Shown here one piece after another: positions 49,566 to 59,595 of a stretch of DNA of 64,000 nt. A program made the position numbers and the translations under genes. Origin of the DNA: Leptothermofonsia sichuanensis E412 (GTDB lineage: Bacteria; Cyanobacteriota; Cyanobacteriia; Leptolyngbyales; Leptolyngbyaceae); NCBI RefSeq assembly GCF_019891175.1, contig NZ_CP072600.1:3038001-3102000 (forward strand), in the 5' to 3' direction. The notes below the pieces were generated by a model that did not search any database, had not been told where the DNA came from, and worked only from the letters and a program-made list of their open reading frames with translations. How positions within the stretch are numbered: the stretch's first letter is position 1; each line of letters opens with the position of its first letter.

Positions 49566-49823
49566 CTAATTCTCATCCTTCAGTCGTTCAAGAAAACGAT
49601 TTGCCACCGTTTCCGGTTGAATAGCCGAGAGAATAACGTGACCAGAGTCCGTAATGATGACCGCCCGGGTGCGCCGACCATAGGTGGCGTCAATGAGCTG
49701 CTTGCTTTCTTTGGCATCAGTGATGATACGCTTGATGGGGGCAGACTCTGGGCTGACAATGGCAATCACCCGGTTAGCGGACACAATGTTGCCAAAACCA
49801 ATGTTGATCAGCTTAATGTCCAT
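49566..49823 (-). CDS. RemA/DUF370 family regulator
   Basis: 85 residues, the usual size. Opens [20 protein letters not shown] and contains [20 protein letters not shown] and [19 protein letters not shown]. In Bacillus, RemA is a ring-forming DNA-binding activator of matrix genes; the cyanobacterial relatives are less studied but were linked to exopolysaccharide or stress. Upstream of gmk by 185 bp. It is divergent from the NFACT gene, sharing a 95-bp promoter region. Confidence 0.93.
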   Translation of the reverse strand: MDIKLINIGFGNIVSANRVIAIVSPESAPIKRIITDAKESKQLIDATYGRRTRAVIITDSGHVILSAIQPETVANRFLERLKDEN

Positions 49824-49918
49824 GCGGCTGATTGCGTGTTTAAGGGTAAAGCTCAGAACCGTTTAGTCTCCGATCGTATCTGGAAAAATTCTGAGTAACA
49901 AGGCGAACGTTTGCAGCT

Positions 49919-51682
49919 TTGCAACCTGTTGATTTTACGACTCTTACCGCTCTTTGCGCAGAATTGCGGGCAGACTGGCTGCCCGCCCGGTTGGAGCAGG
50001 CTTTTCAGCGCGATCGCTTCACCCTCTATCTGGCGCTGCGAACAATTGAGCATCGGGGATGGCTAAAAATCTCCTGGCATCCCCAGGCTGCACACCTCTG
50101 TATCAGTGAACCTCCCCCCCGTATTCCGGATACCTTTACCTTCAGTCAACAATTGAGGCATCAGTTGGGTGGGCTGGCCCTGGTGTCAATCGGGTCGATC
50201 GCCCCCTGGGAGCGGGCGATCGACCTGCAATTTGCCCGCCGTCCCGGTGAACCCGCTCTCTGGCATCTCTATATCGAGATTATGGGCAAATACAGTAACG
50301 TTATCCTGGCAAACCAGGCCAACCAGATTGTCACAGCCGCCCACCAGGTCAGTACCCAACAGTCCAGTGTCCGTCCCATTTTGACCGGACAACCCTATGA
50401 ATTTCCGCCCCCCCTGACAGACCCCACCCCGACCCTGAGCGAGTCCCTGGAGCGCTGGCAAGAACGCCTTAGTCTGGTTCCTGGTCCACTTTGTAAAAAT
50501 TTGCTGAAAGGCTATCGAGGGCTGAGTTCAGCTCTGGTCAATTCAATGATCAGAGCAGCCCAATTAGATCCCGATCAGTCTACGGCGAGTTTGAACCCGG
50601 TTCAGTGGCAAGCCCTGTTTCAGTGCTGGCAGGCATGGCTTCATGCTCTTGAAAAAGAAGTGTTTCATCCCGGTTGGACCGCACAGGGATACACGGTCAT
50701 GGGTTGGGGAATGACTCATCCTGCCAGTTCGGTGCAGGAGGTGGTTTACCGCTACTACACGGCTCAACTTGATCGCCAGGAGTTCAGCCAGCTTCGGCAT
50801 CAGATCAGCCAGAGGCTCAACTATCTCCTGGAAAAACTGCGGGTAAAGGAGAAGGGATTTCGCGATCGCCTGCAACAGTCCGATCAGGCAGATACTTACC
50901 GGGAACAGGCAGATCTGCTGATGGCCCATTTACACCAGTGGCAACCAGGGATGAAAACCATTTCCTTACCCGATTTCACCACTGGAGAGGTTGTTACAAT
51001 TCCCCTTGATCCGGAAAAAAATGCAGTCCAGAATGCCCAGTCCCGCTATAAGCGACACCAGAAACTAAAACGGTCACGGGCAGCCATTATTCCTCTGCTG
51101 GCAGCCGTTGAAACCGAACGGCGCTATCTGGAGCAGGTTGAAGCCTCCCTTTCTGAACTGACGGTCTATCAGTCGGCAGGGGACCTGGAAACTTTACAGG
51201 AAATTCGGGAAGAGCTAATCCAGCAGGGCTATCTGGAAAACCCGGAATACCGCGATCGCACCCAGACTCCTCAGGAAGACTCTGCCTCCGAGCCTTACCG
51301 CTATCAAACCCCCAACGGTCTTGAGGTTCTGGTAGGACGCAACAATCGCCAGAATGACCAACTAACCTTTCGGACCGCTGGGGACTATGATCTCTGGTTC
51401 CATACCCAGGAAATTCCCGGTAGTCACGTTTTATTGAGGCTGCGACCGGGAGAATCCCCCGATTCCAGTGACTTACAATTTACGGCTGACATTGCCGCTT
51501 ACCACAGTCGCGCCCGTCAGAGTGAACAGGTGCCAGTCATCTACACGGAACCCAAAAATGTTTACAAACCGAAAGGTGCAAAACCCGGAATGACGGTCTA
51601 TAAGCACGAACAGGTAATCTGGGGGCAACCTCAGCGGGTAAAAGGAGAGGCAGGCGGCGAGAGAAAGGCAGGAACCCCATGA
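49919..51682 (+). CDS. NFACT/RqcH family protein
   Basis: 587 residues from a TTG start, which is followed directly by the conserved QPVDFTTLTALCAELR. The NFACT-N part (about 1-220) has IYIEIMGKYSNVIL-like LYIEIMGKYSNVILAN. Coiled-coil arms span about 290-430, and the NFACT-R domain at the C-terminus has GLEVLVGRNNRQNDQLTF and DYDLWFHTQEIPGSHVLL. Relatives (RqcH, FbpA) add alanine tails to stalled nascent chains on large ribosomal subunits. The key Asp/Arg tract is consistent with activity, but I cannot be certain. Confidence 0.93.
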   Translation: MQPVDFTTLTALCAELRADWLPARLEQAFQRDRFTLYLALRTIEHRGWLKISWHPQAAHLCISEPPPRIPDTFTFSQQLRHQLGGLALVSIGSIAPWERAIDLQFARRPGEPALWHLYIEIMGKYSNVILANQANQIVTAAHQVSTQQSSVRPILTGQPYEFPPPLTDPTPTLSESLERWQERLSLVPGPLCKNLLKGYRGLSSALVNSMIRAAQLDPDQSTASLNPVQWQALFQCWQAWLHALEKEVFHPGWTAQGYTVMGWGMTHPASSVQEVVYRYYTAQLDRQEFSQLRHQISQRLNYLLEKLRVKEKGFRDRLQQSDQADTYREQADLLMAHLHQWQPGMKTISLPDFTTGEVVTIPLDPEKNAVQNAQSRYKRHQKLKRSRAAIIPLLAAVETERRYLEQVEASLSELTVYQSAGDLETLQEIREELIQQGYLENPEYRDRTQTPQEDSASEPYRYQTPNGLEVLVGRNNRQNDQLTFRTAGDYDLWFHTQEIPGSHVLLRLRPGESPDSSDLQFTADIAAYHSRARQSEQVPVIYTEPKNVYKPKGAKPGMTVYKHEQVIWGQPQRVKGEAGGERKAGTP

Positions 51683-51903
51683 ATTCAGATTCATTCACGG
51701 TTTATAGCCCTTTTTGAGGCAGCAACCTTTTGACTGGTTTCAACGTCATGATGGTGTTACTCTCATCCTGTTCCAGATTTCGATATAACTAGACAAGGAT
51801 TACTACTAAACCCGTAAACCAGAAGTCGGATTATTCTCGTTCACCTTCAAGACAGCTCCAGGATTCTCTCTCTGCCGCTTCCACGACCAGGAACCTACTT
51901 GCT

Positions 51904-52944
51904 ATGGCTGATTCGCTTTCCCCCCAAAAGTTGCCCGAGTTCTTCAAACCGAAACCCCAGGAGAGAGCATTAGAAATTCTGCGCAATCCGCTGGCGATCG
52001 CAGCCCTGGCTTCCGTTGGAATTCATGGCGTGTTGTTTGTGGTATTGCCAATGCTGCCTGCCGCCAAACCGAGAGAAATCGATCCCCAGCAGACTGTAAG
52101 CGTTATAGAATTAAGCCCGACGGAGCAGCTACGTTTACCCGACTTTGCCAATCCTCAGATTACCTTTCCTCCCATTGCCAGTCAGCCAGGATCCCAACCC
52201 CCTTCCCGTTCAAACCCCAAGAAATCTTCTCCTCCCTCCCTATTCAATAATTCCTCCATTTACGACTTTCCCCTTCTGAGTCCCCCTCCTCCCATCACCG
52301 TTCTGCCCAATTTCGAGATACCGCCCATTCTGGAGCCTCCACCCCGCCCCAGACAAACTTCCCCGGCTCAAACTCCAGCGAAGACGCCACCCAAAGCCAC
52401 GGCTAAACCAACCCCTGAACCAACTGAGACGATTGAGCCAGCCAGGGAAGAAGGGAAGCCTGATCGTCCTGAGACCATCCCTCCAGAGGCGATCGAGCGT
52501 TTACGAGCACTTCAGCGGCAGCTTCAGGAACAGAAAGTTGCCCAACAACCCTCTGAACAAGATCCGGGAGCCGCAACAACCCAGTCAGATGCCTACAAGC
52601 AGGTGATTGCCTGGTTGGATCGGATGGCAGCGTCAGAAAAAGTGGACCCTACTGTCTTTCGTGAAGCCCTGACCAAATCTAAGGAACAGACCTTATCCGT
52701 TTCCTGTCCGGTTGAGAAGTGTGCTGACAAAATTGCAAAACTCCCCGCCCAACCCTCTTTTCTGATTGCGGTGAATCCGGACGGGAAAATGATTGACCCG
52801 CCCGTGCAGGTTAAAACGGGTGACGCTGCCCTTGATGAGGCAGCCATCAGTGCGTTGAAGGAGTTTGTAGCCACTCTCAAAGGCACTGAAAAACATGAAG
52901 TCTATCGACTTCGGGTTCAGTTTGAGGAGCAGCCAGAGAGTTAG
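51904..52944 (+). CDS. TonB-like envelope-spanning protein
   Basis: 346 residues. One membrane anchor near 30-55 (IAALASVGIHGVLFVVLPML), then about 170 residues rich in Pro, Ser, Thr and Glu (PPPRPRQTSPAQTPAKTPPK), typical of a periplasm-crossing stalk. A short helix follows, then a C-terminal domain with FLIAVNPDGKMIDPPVQVKTG and ALDEAAISALKEF, resembling TonB C-terminal domains. Two Cys (SCPVEKC) may form a disulfide. No ExbB/ExbD or receptor is adjacent, so energy coupling is uncertain. Confidence 0.75.
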   Translation: MADSLSPQKLPEFFKPKPQERALEILRNPLAIAALASVGIHGVLFVVLPMLPAAKPREIDPQQTVSVIELSPTEQLRLPDFANPQITFPPIASQPGSQPPSRSNPKKSSPPSLFNNSSIYDFPLLSPPPPITVLPNFEIPPILEPPPRPRQTSPAQTPAKTPPKATAKPTPEPTETIEPAREEGKPDRPETIPPEAIERLRALQRQLQEQKVAQQPSEQDPGAATTQSDAYKQVIAWLDRMAASEKVDPTVFREALTKSKEQTLSVSCPVEKCADKIAKLPAQPSFLIAVNPDGKMIDPPVQVKTGDAALDEAAISALKEFVATLKGTEKHEVYRLRVQFEEQPES

Positions 52945-52999
52945 AGACGGTGATAAATCCGCATTTCTAAGTTCCAGCTTAGTGACCAGGAGAATAGTT

Positions 53000-54397
53000 C
53001 TAATGGAAAGGTAGTAGAATCTCGAATTCGGTGCCTGCTCCTTCAGCAGGGGGTGAGGTAGCTCCTGGGAGTGCCTGTACAGGCGATCGCACCTCCAGTT
53101 TGCCGCCATGCTTGGCTGTGATGATCTGGTAGCTCACAGCCAGGCTGGTTTCTTTTGCTGCCCGCTTTTTCACAGAGAAGGAGTCCAAAATTTGCTGGTG
53201 AACTTCTGGGGACAAACCGGGACCATTATCGGTAATGCAAATCGAGATCCAGCGGGAGGTTGCCCCATCGGCTGAGGGTAGCAAGCGCACCTGAGTCCTG
53301 ATCTCAATGGTGGGTTTAAAGGTGGGTACGGCGGTCCCCCGCCTTTGCATCGGGTTGAAATCCAGATCAAGCTGTTGGCTGATAGCCTGATTGAGCAGGG
53401 CATCCACCGCATTGCTCAGAATATTCATCAATACCTGGTTCAGTTGCCCGGCATAACAAAGCACAGGAGGCAACTGCCCGTAATTTCTGACGATGTGAAT
53501 CTCACTGGTCAGACGGCTTTTCAGGAGTAAGACAATGCTCTCAATCAGTTCATGTAAATCCGCTGGTTTGGGATAGACCTCATCGATGTGACAAAAGTTT
53601 TGCAGACTCGTCGCTAATTTTGAGAGCCGATCAGCGCCTGTCCGAATGCTGTCAATGGTTCGGGGTAAATCCTGACGCAGATACTCAATTTCTCCCGCTT
53701 CCCTCAAGTTAACAATCTCAGGAGGTGGGTTGGGGACATGTTTTTCGTAAGCATCCAGTAATTGCAGCAGGCTTGTGCCGTATTCCATGACATGACTCAA
53801 ATTTCCCCAGATAAAGCTAACCGGGTCCAAAATTTCGTGGGCAACGCCATCGACCAATCGCCCCAAGTTTGCCATTTTGTCACTCTGAATCATCTGGACT
53901 TGAGTCCGCTCATACCGCACCTGGGTTTCGATACCTCGAATTTGCCAGTAGGCAATATTGAGGGAATGGATATCCAGCAGGTAGTATTTCTGGGGGTTCA
54001 CCCTGACCAGAATGGGTTCGCCCAGAAGTTCGGGCGATCGCCGCAATGCCTGATGAGCCGCCGCCACAATCGGAGTGGTTCCCGATAATTGTAAAATCTC
54101 GCAGCGAGTGTAGCTATGCAGAACTTGCAAGGGTTCCTTTAAGAACAACTCAATCCCGTGGGGACGGATCAGCGATTCCAGCAATCGTCGTCGGGAAATA
54201 ATGCCAGCAAATTTTCCCCGATTCACCAGAATTGCCCCTGGTAGCAGCGGGTTTTGCTCAAATATCTGTGCCAGTTCGCACCCCAGACACTGTAAGTCAG
54301 CCTGAAAGTCGTAAAGCGGTAAATCTTGAAGGGTGGACTCCAGATGTAATGCCTGGTTGCTGCCTTCATAAAGGGCAGGTGGCATGAGCTGAGACAT
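53000..54397 (-). CDS. Soluble sensor histidine kinase
   Basis: 465 residues from the ATG at 54397 (a TTG at 54427 is possible). The N-terminal about 130 residues read like a degenerate CBS pair (NRGKFAGIISRRRLLESL). The phospho-His is in LVDGVAHEILDPVSFIWGN. The ATPase domain has NILSNAVDALLNQ (N-box) and DNGPGLSPEV. The G2 box is altered: KETSLAVSYQIITAKHGG replaces a GTGLGL motif, so catalytic efficiency is doubtful. No response regulator is adjacent. Convergent with the TonB-like gene. Confidence 0.88.
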   Translation of the reverse strand: MSQLMPPALYEGSNQALHLESTLQDLPLYDFQADLQCLGCELAQIFEQNPLLPGAILVNRGKFAGIISRRRLLESLIRPHGIELFLKEPLQVLHSYTRCEILQLSGTTPIVAAAHQALRRSPELLGEPILVRVNPQKYYLLDIHSLNIAYWQIRGIETQVRYERTQVQMIQSDKMANLGRLVDGVAHEILDPVSFIWGNLSHVMEYGTSLLQLLDAYEKHVPNPPPEIVNLREAGEIEYLRQDLPRTIDSIRTGADRLSKLATSLQNFCHIDEVYPKPADLHELIESIVLLLKSRLTSEIHIVRNYGQLPPVLCYAGQLNQVLMNILSNAVDALLNQAISQQLDLDFNPMQRRGTAVPTFKPTIEIRTQVRLLPSADGATSRWISICITDNGPGLSPEVHQQILDSFSVKKRAAKETSLAVSYQIITAKHGGKLEVRSPVQALPGATSPPAEGAGTEFEILLPFH

Positions 54398-54638
54398 CGA
54401 TTTGTTGGGCACAGGATGGCTGAACAAAATGGCAACCCCGATGTAGAGGTTTTTCTCTATTCAGACTACCCAAATTCAGGGTTTTGTAACGGGGGTTGAT
54501 GCTCCCCGCCCCCATGGGAGTAAAGCATTAGCATCCTGACAAAGAGCCTGGTGTCCGGCGGAACTGCAACCCCTCACAACTTCCTCAAACTTTTTGCCTA
54601 CTTTCAAAGATAGAGCAATTCATTAGGATTCCGTCATT

Positions 54639-57600
54639 ATGGCAAATTCTAAGCAGAGGACCTATGCAACGATTGATGGCAATGAAGCGGTTGCGCAGAT
54701 AGCCTATCAACTCAATGAAGTGATTGCGATTTATCCAATTACGCCGTCTACTCCAATGGGTGAATGGGCAGATGTTTGGACCTCTGAAAATAAGCCAAAT
54801 CTCTGGGGAACGGTTCCTTCAATCGTTGAAATGCAGAGTGAAGCTGGGGTTGCCGGAACCATCCACGGCTCTTTACAAACGGGGGCGTTGACTACAACGT
54901 TCACGGCATCCCAGGGGCTGCTGTTGATGATTCCCAATATGTATAAAATCGCCGGTGAACTGACGCCAACGGTGTTTCATGTTGCGGCGCGATCGCTGGC
55001 TGCCCAGGCACTTTCTATCTTTGGTGATCATAGTGATGTGATGGCGACGCGGGCAACCGGATTTGCCCTGCTCTGTTCTGCCTCTGTACAGGAGGCACAG
55101 GATTTTGCCCTGATTGCCCAGGCAGCTACGCTGCAATCCCGCATTCCGTTCCTCCACTTTTTTGATGGGTTCCGCACCTCCCACGAAATTGCCAAAATCG
55201 AACGGCTGGATCAGGCTGTGCTGCGATCGCTGATTGATGAGCAATTCATCCATGCCCACCGGGCGCGTGCCCTTTCACCCGATCACCCGGTTTTACGGGG
55301 TACAGCCCAAAATCCAGATGTCTACTTCCAGGCAAGGGAAACTGTTAATCCCTTCTACGCCGCCTGTCCGAATGTGGTGCAAACCGTTATGGATCAGTTT
55401 GGGCAGTTAACTGGTCGGACCTATCATCTGTTTGATTACCACGGTGCCACCGATGCAGAACGGGTGATTGTGTTAATGGGGTCAGGCTGCGAAGCCGTTC
55501 ATGAAACCGTTGATTATCTAAATGACCGGGGAGAGAAAGTGGGCGTGGTAAAAGTGAGGCTGTATCGTCCATTTGATGTGCAACGGCTGGTGGATGCCTT
55601 ACCGGAAAGCGTAACGGCGATCGCAGTTCTGGATCGGACTAAAGAACCGGGTAGCAGTGGCGAACCCCTTTACCTGGATGTGATCAACGCCATTCATGAA
55701 ACCCATCTAAAATCCAACATTCAACATCTAAAAACCATTGTTGGTGGGCGTTACGGACTTTCTTCTAAAGAATTCACACCGGCCATGATCAAAGGGGTAT
55801 TTGACAATCTGGCGGCAGCAGAACCGAAGAACCACTTCACAATCGGTATCAATGATGATGTCACTCACACCAGCCTGAGTTACGACCCTGAATTCTCCAT
55901 TGAGTCTGACAACGTTGTCCGCGCCATCTTCTTTGGTTTGGGGTCAGACGGCACGGTGGGAGCCAACAAAAACTCCATCAAAATCATTGGTGAAGAAACT
56001 GACAACTATGCTCAGGGTTACTTTGTTTATGACTCAAAAAAATCGGGTTCAGTCACCATTTCACACCTGCGGTTTGGCTCGCGACCGATTCGTTCCCCTT
56101 ATCTGATTAGCCAGGCCAATTTTGTTGCCTGTCACCAACCCACCTTCTTGGAGCGCTATTCTGCTGAAAGCTGCCAGGCAGGCACCTATGACATGCTCCA
56201 GTACATGGTTCCAGGGGGCACGTTTTTGCTCAACACGCCCTACAGTGCTGAAGAGGTTTGGCACCATTTACCCCCATTAATCCAGCAGCAGATGGTCGAT
56301 AAACGGCTGAAGTTTTATGTCATCAATGCCTATAAGGTCGCTCGCGACAACGGCATGGGCGGGCGGATCAACACAGTGATGCAGGTTTGTTTCTTCGCGG
56401 TGTCTGGGGTTCTGGAGAAAGAAGCGGCGATCGCCCAAATTAAACAGTCCATCCGCAAAACCTATGGCAAAAAAGGGGATGAAATCGTTCAAATGAACCT
56501 GAACGCAGTCGATCAAACCCTGGAACATCTGTATGAAGTGACTGTACCCGAAAGAGAAGAATTCAGCCCAACTGCCCCACCTTCCTCCTCTCCCCCATCC
56601 TCCTCCCCCCTGACCACGGCTCCGCCATTCGTTCGCGAAGTCCTGGGCAGGATGATTGCTGGCTGTGGAGACCAGCTTCCGGTGAGTGCCCTACCTCAGG
56701 ACGGCACCTATCCCACGGGCACCGCCCGCTATGAAAAGCGCAATATTGCTCAGGAAATTCCGGTGTGGGATCCCAATGTCTGCGTCCAGTGCGGTAAGTG
56801 CGTGATGGTGTGTCCGCATAGCGTGATTCGCAGTAAAGTCTATGACTCCCAGGTGCTAGAAAATGCCCCAGCTACCTTTAAGCACACCAATGCCAGAGAT
56901 CATGATTGGCAGGGGTTACAGTTTACGATCCAGGTTGCCCCGGAGGATTGCACAGGGTGTGGCATTTGTGTCGATGTTTGCCCAGCCAGGAATAAATCTC
57001 AACCCCGTTTGAAGGCCATTAACATGGAGCCACAGCCCCCGCTGCGGGAGGCAGAACAGACTAATTGGGAATACTTTCTGAGTCTGCCAAACCCCGATCG
57101 CCTGCTGCTCAATCTGCACAAAATCAGTCATCAGCAAATGCAGGAGCCGTTGTTTGAGTTTTCCGGTGCCTGCGCTGGTTGTGGAGAGACGCCCTATCTC
57201 AAATTACTGAGCCAGTTGTTTGGCGATCGCGCCCTGATTGCTAATGCCACGGGCTGTTCTTCCATCTATGGGGGCAACCTGCCCACCACCCCCTGGACAC
57301 ACAACGCCGAAGGTCGTGGACCCACCTGGTCAAATTCCCTGTTTGAAGACAATGCTGAATTTGGGTTGGGCTTTCGCGTGTCGATTGACAAGCAGCGGGA
57401 ATTTGCAGGCGAACTATTGCGGCAATTAGCAGTACCCATCGGTGAAGAACTGGTGGACGCCATTTTGAATGCCTCTCAACAAACCGAAGTGGATATCTAT
57501 GAACAACGTGAATGGGTTAGTTTGCTGAAACGACGGTTAGAGGAATTGCTCCATGACAGCCACGATCCTACATTGGAAACCCAGCTTCTAAAATCCAAAC

Positions 57601-58316
57601 TCCAGCATCTGAAAGCCCTTGCCGACGTGTTTGTGAAAAAGAGTATCTGGATTGTGGGTGGCGATGGTTGGGCCTATGACATTGGCTTTGGTGGGTTGGA
57701 TCATGTTCTGGCAAGTGGGCGGAATGTCAATGTGCTGGTTCTGGACACGGAAGTGTACTCCAACACAGGTGGGCAGATGTCGAAGTCAACTCCTCGTGGA
57801 GCCGTGGCTAAATTTGCTGCCGGAGGCAAACCTGCGTCTAAGAAAGATCTGGGTCTGATTGCAATGACCTATGGAAATGTTTATGTTGCTAGTGTGGCAA
57901 TGGGAGCCAGGGATGAACACACCCTCCGGGCATTTCTGGAAGCAGAGGCTTATGATGGTCCATCGCTGATCATTGCCTACAGTCATTGCATTGCCCATGG
58001 AATTGACATGAGTACGGCGATGCAGAATCAAAAGGCAGCCGTGGATACCGGGCGGTGGTTGCTCTATCGATTCAATCCCGATCGCCGCGATCGCGGTGAA
58101 AATCCTTTGCAATTGGACTCCCATGCTCCCAAACTTCCAGTTGAGCGCTCCATGTATCTGGAAAACCGATTCAAAATGTTGACCAAGAGCCAGCCAGAAG
58201 TAGCAAAACAACTGCTGGAAGAAGCACAACAGGATATCAACACGCGCTGGCAGATGTACCAGTATCTTGCGGCTCGACCCATTGAGGCGCTACGGGAGGA
58301 AAGGAACCATGTCTGA
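54639..58316 (+). CDS. nifJ: Pyruvate:ferredoxin (flavodoxin) oxidoreductase
   Basis: 1225 residues, the long single-chain homodimeric form. It oxidises pyruvate and CoA to acetyl-CoA, reducing ferredoxin or flavodoxin. Domain I has YPITPSTPMGEWAD; the ferredoxin-like part has CVQCGKCVMVCP and CTGCGICVDVCP for two 4Fe-4S clusters. The proximal cluster uses CAGCGETPY, and the TPP site is GGDGWAYDIGFGGLDH with LDTEVYSNTGGQMSKS. A Ser/Pro-rich insert (about 645-665) sits between domains. Cyanobacterial NifJ serves in fermentation or low-iron growth. First gene of a likely three-gene operon. Confidence 0.97.
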   Translation: MANSKQRTYATIDGNEAVAQIAYQLNEVIAIYPITPSTPMGEWADVWTSENKPNLWGTVPSIVEMQSEAGVAGTIHGSLQTGALTTTFTASQGLLLMIPNMYKIAGELTPTVFHVAARSLAAQALSIFGDHSDVMATRATGFALLCSASVQEAQDFALIAQAATLQSRIPFLHFFDGFRTSHEIAKIERLDQAVLRSLIDEQFIHAHRARALSPDHPVLRGTAQNPDVYFQARETVNPFYAACPNVVQTVMDQFGQLTGRTYHLFDYHGATDAERVIVLMGSGCEAVHETVDYLNDRGEKVGVVKVRLYRPFDVQRLVDALPESVTAIAVLDRTKEPGSSGEPLYLDVINAIHETHLKSNIQHLKTIVGGRYGLSSKEFTPAMIKGVFDNLAAAEPKNHFTIGINDDVTHTSLSYDPEFSIESDNVVRAIFFGLGSDGTVGANKNSIKIIGEETDNYAQGYFVYDSKKSGSVTISHLRFGSRPIRSPYLISQANFVACHQPTFLERYSAESCQAGTYDMLQYMVPGGTFLLNTPYSAEEVWHHLPPLIQQQMVDKRLKFYVINAYKVARDNGMGGRINTVMQVCFFAVSGVLEKEAAIAQIKQSIRKTYGKKGDEIVQMNLNAVDQTLEHLYEVTVPEREEFSPTAPPSSSPPSSSPLTTAPPFVREVLGRMIAGCGDQLPVSALPQDGTYPTGTARYEKRNIAQEIPVWDPNVCVQCGKCVMVCPHSVIRSKVYDSQVLENAPATFKHTNARDHDWQGLQFTIQVAPEDCTGCGICVDVCPARNKSQPRLKAINMEPQPPLREAEQTNWEYFLSLPNPDRLLLNLHKISHQQMQEPLFEFSGACAGCGETPYLKLLSQLFGDRALIANATGCSSIYGGNLPTTPWTHNAEGRGPTWSNSLFEDNAEFGLGFRVSIDKQREFAGELLRQLAVPIGEELVDAILNASQQTEVDIYEQREWVSLLKRRLEELLHDSHDPTLETQLLKSKLQHLKALADVFVKKSIWIVGGDGWAYDIGFGGLDHVLASGRNVNVLVLDTEVYSNTGGQMSKSTPRGAVAKFAAGGKPASKKDLGLIAMTYGNVYVASVAMGARDEHTLRAFLEAEAYDGPSLIIAYSHCIAHGIDMSTAMQNQKAAVDTGRWLLYRFNPDRRDRGENPLQLDSHAPKLPVERSMYLENRFKMLTKSQPEVAKQLLEEAQQDINTRWQMYQYLAARPIEALREERNHV

Positions 58317-58512
58317 ACATGATATTGCAGACTGTCCTGCGTGTAAGATGCGTGACTACGTGCTGAAAGAAGATGGTCACTGGGTTTGCTTACATTGTGG
58401 CCACACTCAAAAAATGCCGGAAACTGAACCCGAATCTGATTTGAATTTTGCCACGTTGCTGTTTGGCGCATTCATTACCGCCTTAATTCTATTTGGTTTA
58501 TTGTCGCTGTAA
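58309..58512 (+). CDS. Small zinc-ribbon membrane protein, 67 aa
   Basis: The ATG at 58309 overlaps the last codons of nifJ by 8 bp and has gggaggaaagg just before it, so it is probably translationally coupled. Two CxxC pairs (CPACKMRDYV and CLHCGHTQ) form a rubredoxin/zinc-ribbon-like knuckle. A C-terminal hydrophobic span ends FITALILFGLLSL. I do not recognise a named family; coupling to nifJ suggests an assembly or electron-transfer accessory role (inference). Confidence 0.8.
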   Translation: MSEHDIADCPACKMRDYVLKEDGHWVCLHCGHTQKMPETEPESDLNFATLLFGAFITALILFGLLSL

Positions 58513-58581
58513 TGATTGTTGCTTTGAATTACGTTGCCAATATCAACAGCCACTATCAATGGATGGAAGGGAGAATACGCA

Positions 58582-59571
58582 ATGGATTTAACGACAACCT
58601 ATATGGGACTGAGGCTGCGATCGCCCCTGGTTCCTGCTGCATCCCCACTTTCAGAAGATATCGACAACATCAAACGTATGGAAGATGCAGGGGCGGCAGC
58701 GGTTGTCATGCATTCCCTGTTTGAAGAGCAGTTGCGGTTAGAGCGTTATGAATTGCACCATCATTTAACCTATGGGACGGAGAGTTTTCCCGAAGCACTC
58801 ACCTATTTCCCTGAGTTAAGTAACTTTCGGATTGATGCAGAAACCTATCTCGACCACATTCAGCGTGCCAAGCAACAGGTGAAAATCCCAATTATTGCGA
58901 GTTTGAATGGGGCATCAGTCGGTGGATGGACGAGCTACGCCGGGCAAATTGAGCAGGCAGGAGCCGATGCCCTGGAACTGAATGTGTACTATGTGCCAAC
59001 TGATGCCAGTTTGACTGGAACTCAGATTGAGCAAACCTATCTCGACATTCTTCAGGCTGTAAAAACAGCAGTTACCATTCCAGTGGCGATTAAGCTCAGC
59101 CCTTACTTCACCAACATGGCATACATGGCACAGCGTCTGGATCGGGCGGGAGCAAATGCCTTAGTGTTGTTTAACCGTTTCTATCAGCCAGACATTAACC
59201 TGGATACGCTGACCGTAGAACCCAATGTGCTGCTGAGTACACCCCAGGCAATGCGGTTGCCCCTGCGCTGGATTGCCATTCTTTACGGTCACCTCAATGC
59301 CAGCTTGGCCGCTACCAGTGGCATTCACACAGGACAGGATGTGCTGAAAATGTTGATGGCAGGCGCCAGCGTAACCATGCTGTGCTCAGTGTTGTTGCGC
59401 CACGGCATCCGCCATATCCAGACGATTGAGCAGGATATGTGCCATTGGATGGAAACCCATGAGTATGAGTCAGTCCAGCAACTGCAAGGAAGTATGAGCC
59501 AGAGACATTGTCCAAATCCCACTGCCTTTGAACGCGCTCAGTATATGCGATCGCTCCAGACCTACCAATGA
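58582..59571 (+). CDS. Dihydroorotate-dehydrogenase-like protein
   Basis: 329 residues from the ATG at 58582 (better ribosome site than 58534). The class 1 DHODH-like TIM barrel is visible: TYMGLRLRSPLVPAASPLS, IIASLNGASVGGWTSYA, DALELNVYYVPTD, IPVAIKLSPYFTNMAY, and FMN phosphate loop SGIHTGQDVLKMLMAGA. Classic dihydroorotate enzymes have a serine or cysteine base in the loop near LNVYYV, and it looks altered here, so pyrimidine synthesis is not assured. Cyanobacterial copies often sit beside nifJ; third gene of that cluster. Confidence 0.88.
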   Translation: MDLTTTYMGLRLRSPLVPAASPLSEDIDNIKRMEDAGAAAVVMHSLFEEQLRLERYELHHHLTYGTESFPEALTYFPELSNFRIDAETYLDHIQRAKQQVKIPIIASLNGASVGGWTSYAGQIEQAGADALELNVYYVPTDASLTGTQIEQTYLDILQAVKTAVTIPVAIKLSPYFTNMAYMAQRLDRAGANALVLFNRFYQPDINLDTLTVEPNVLLSTPQAMRLPLRWIAILYGHLNASLAATSGIHTGQDVLKMLMAGASVTMLCSVLLRHGIRHIQTIEQDMCHWMETHEYESVQQLQGSMSQRHCPNPTAFERAQYMRSLQTYQ

Positions 59572-59595
59572 GCCAGAATCTTCATCATTGCTGGG

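Noticed and set aside
51904-52944. Complete TonB-ExbB-ExbD energy system
   Set aside because: Only a TonB-like protein is present; ExbB/ExbD and a receptor are absent from the window.
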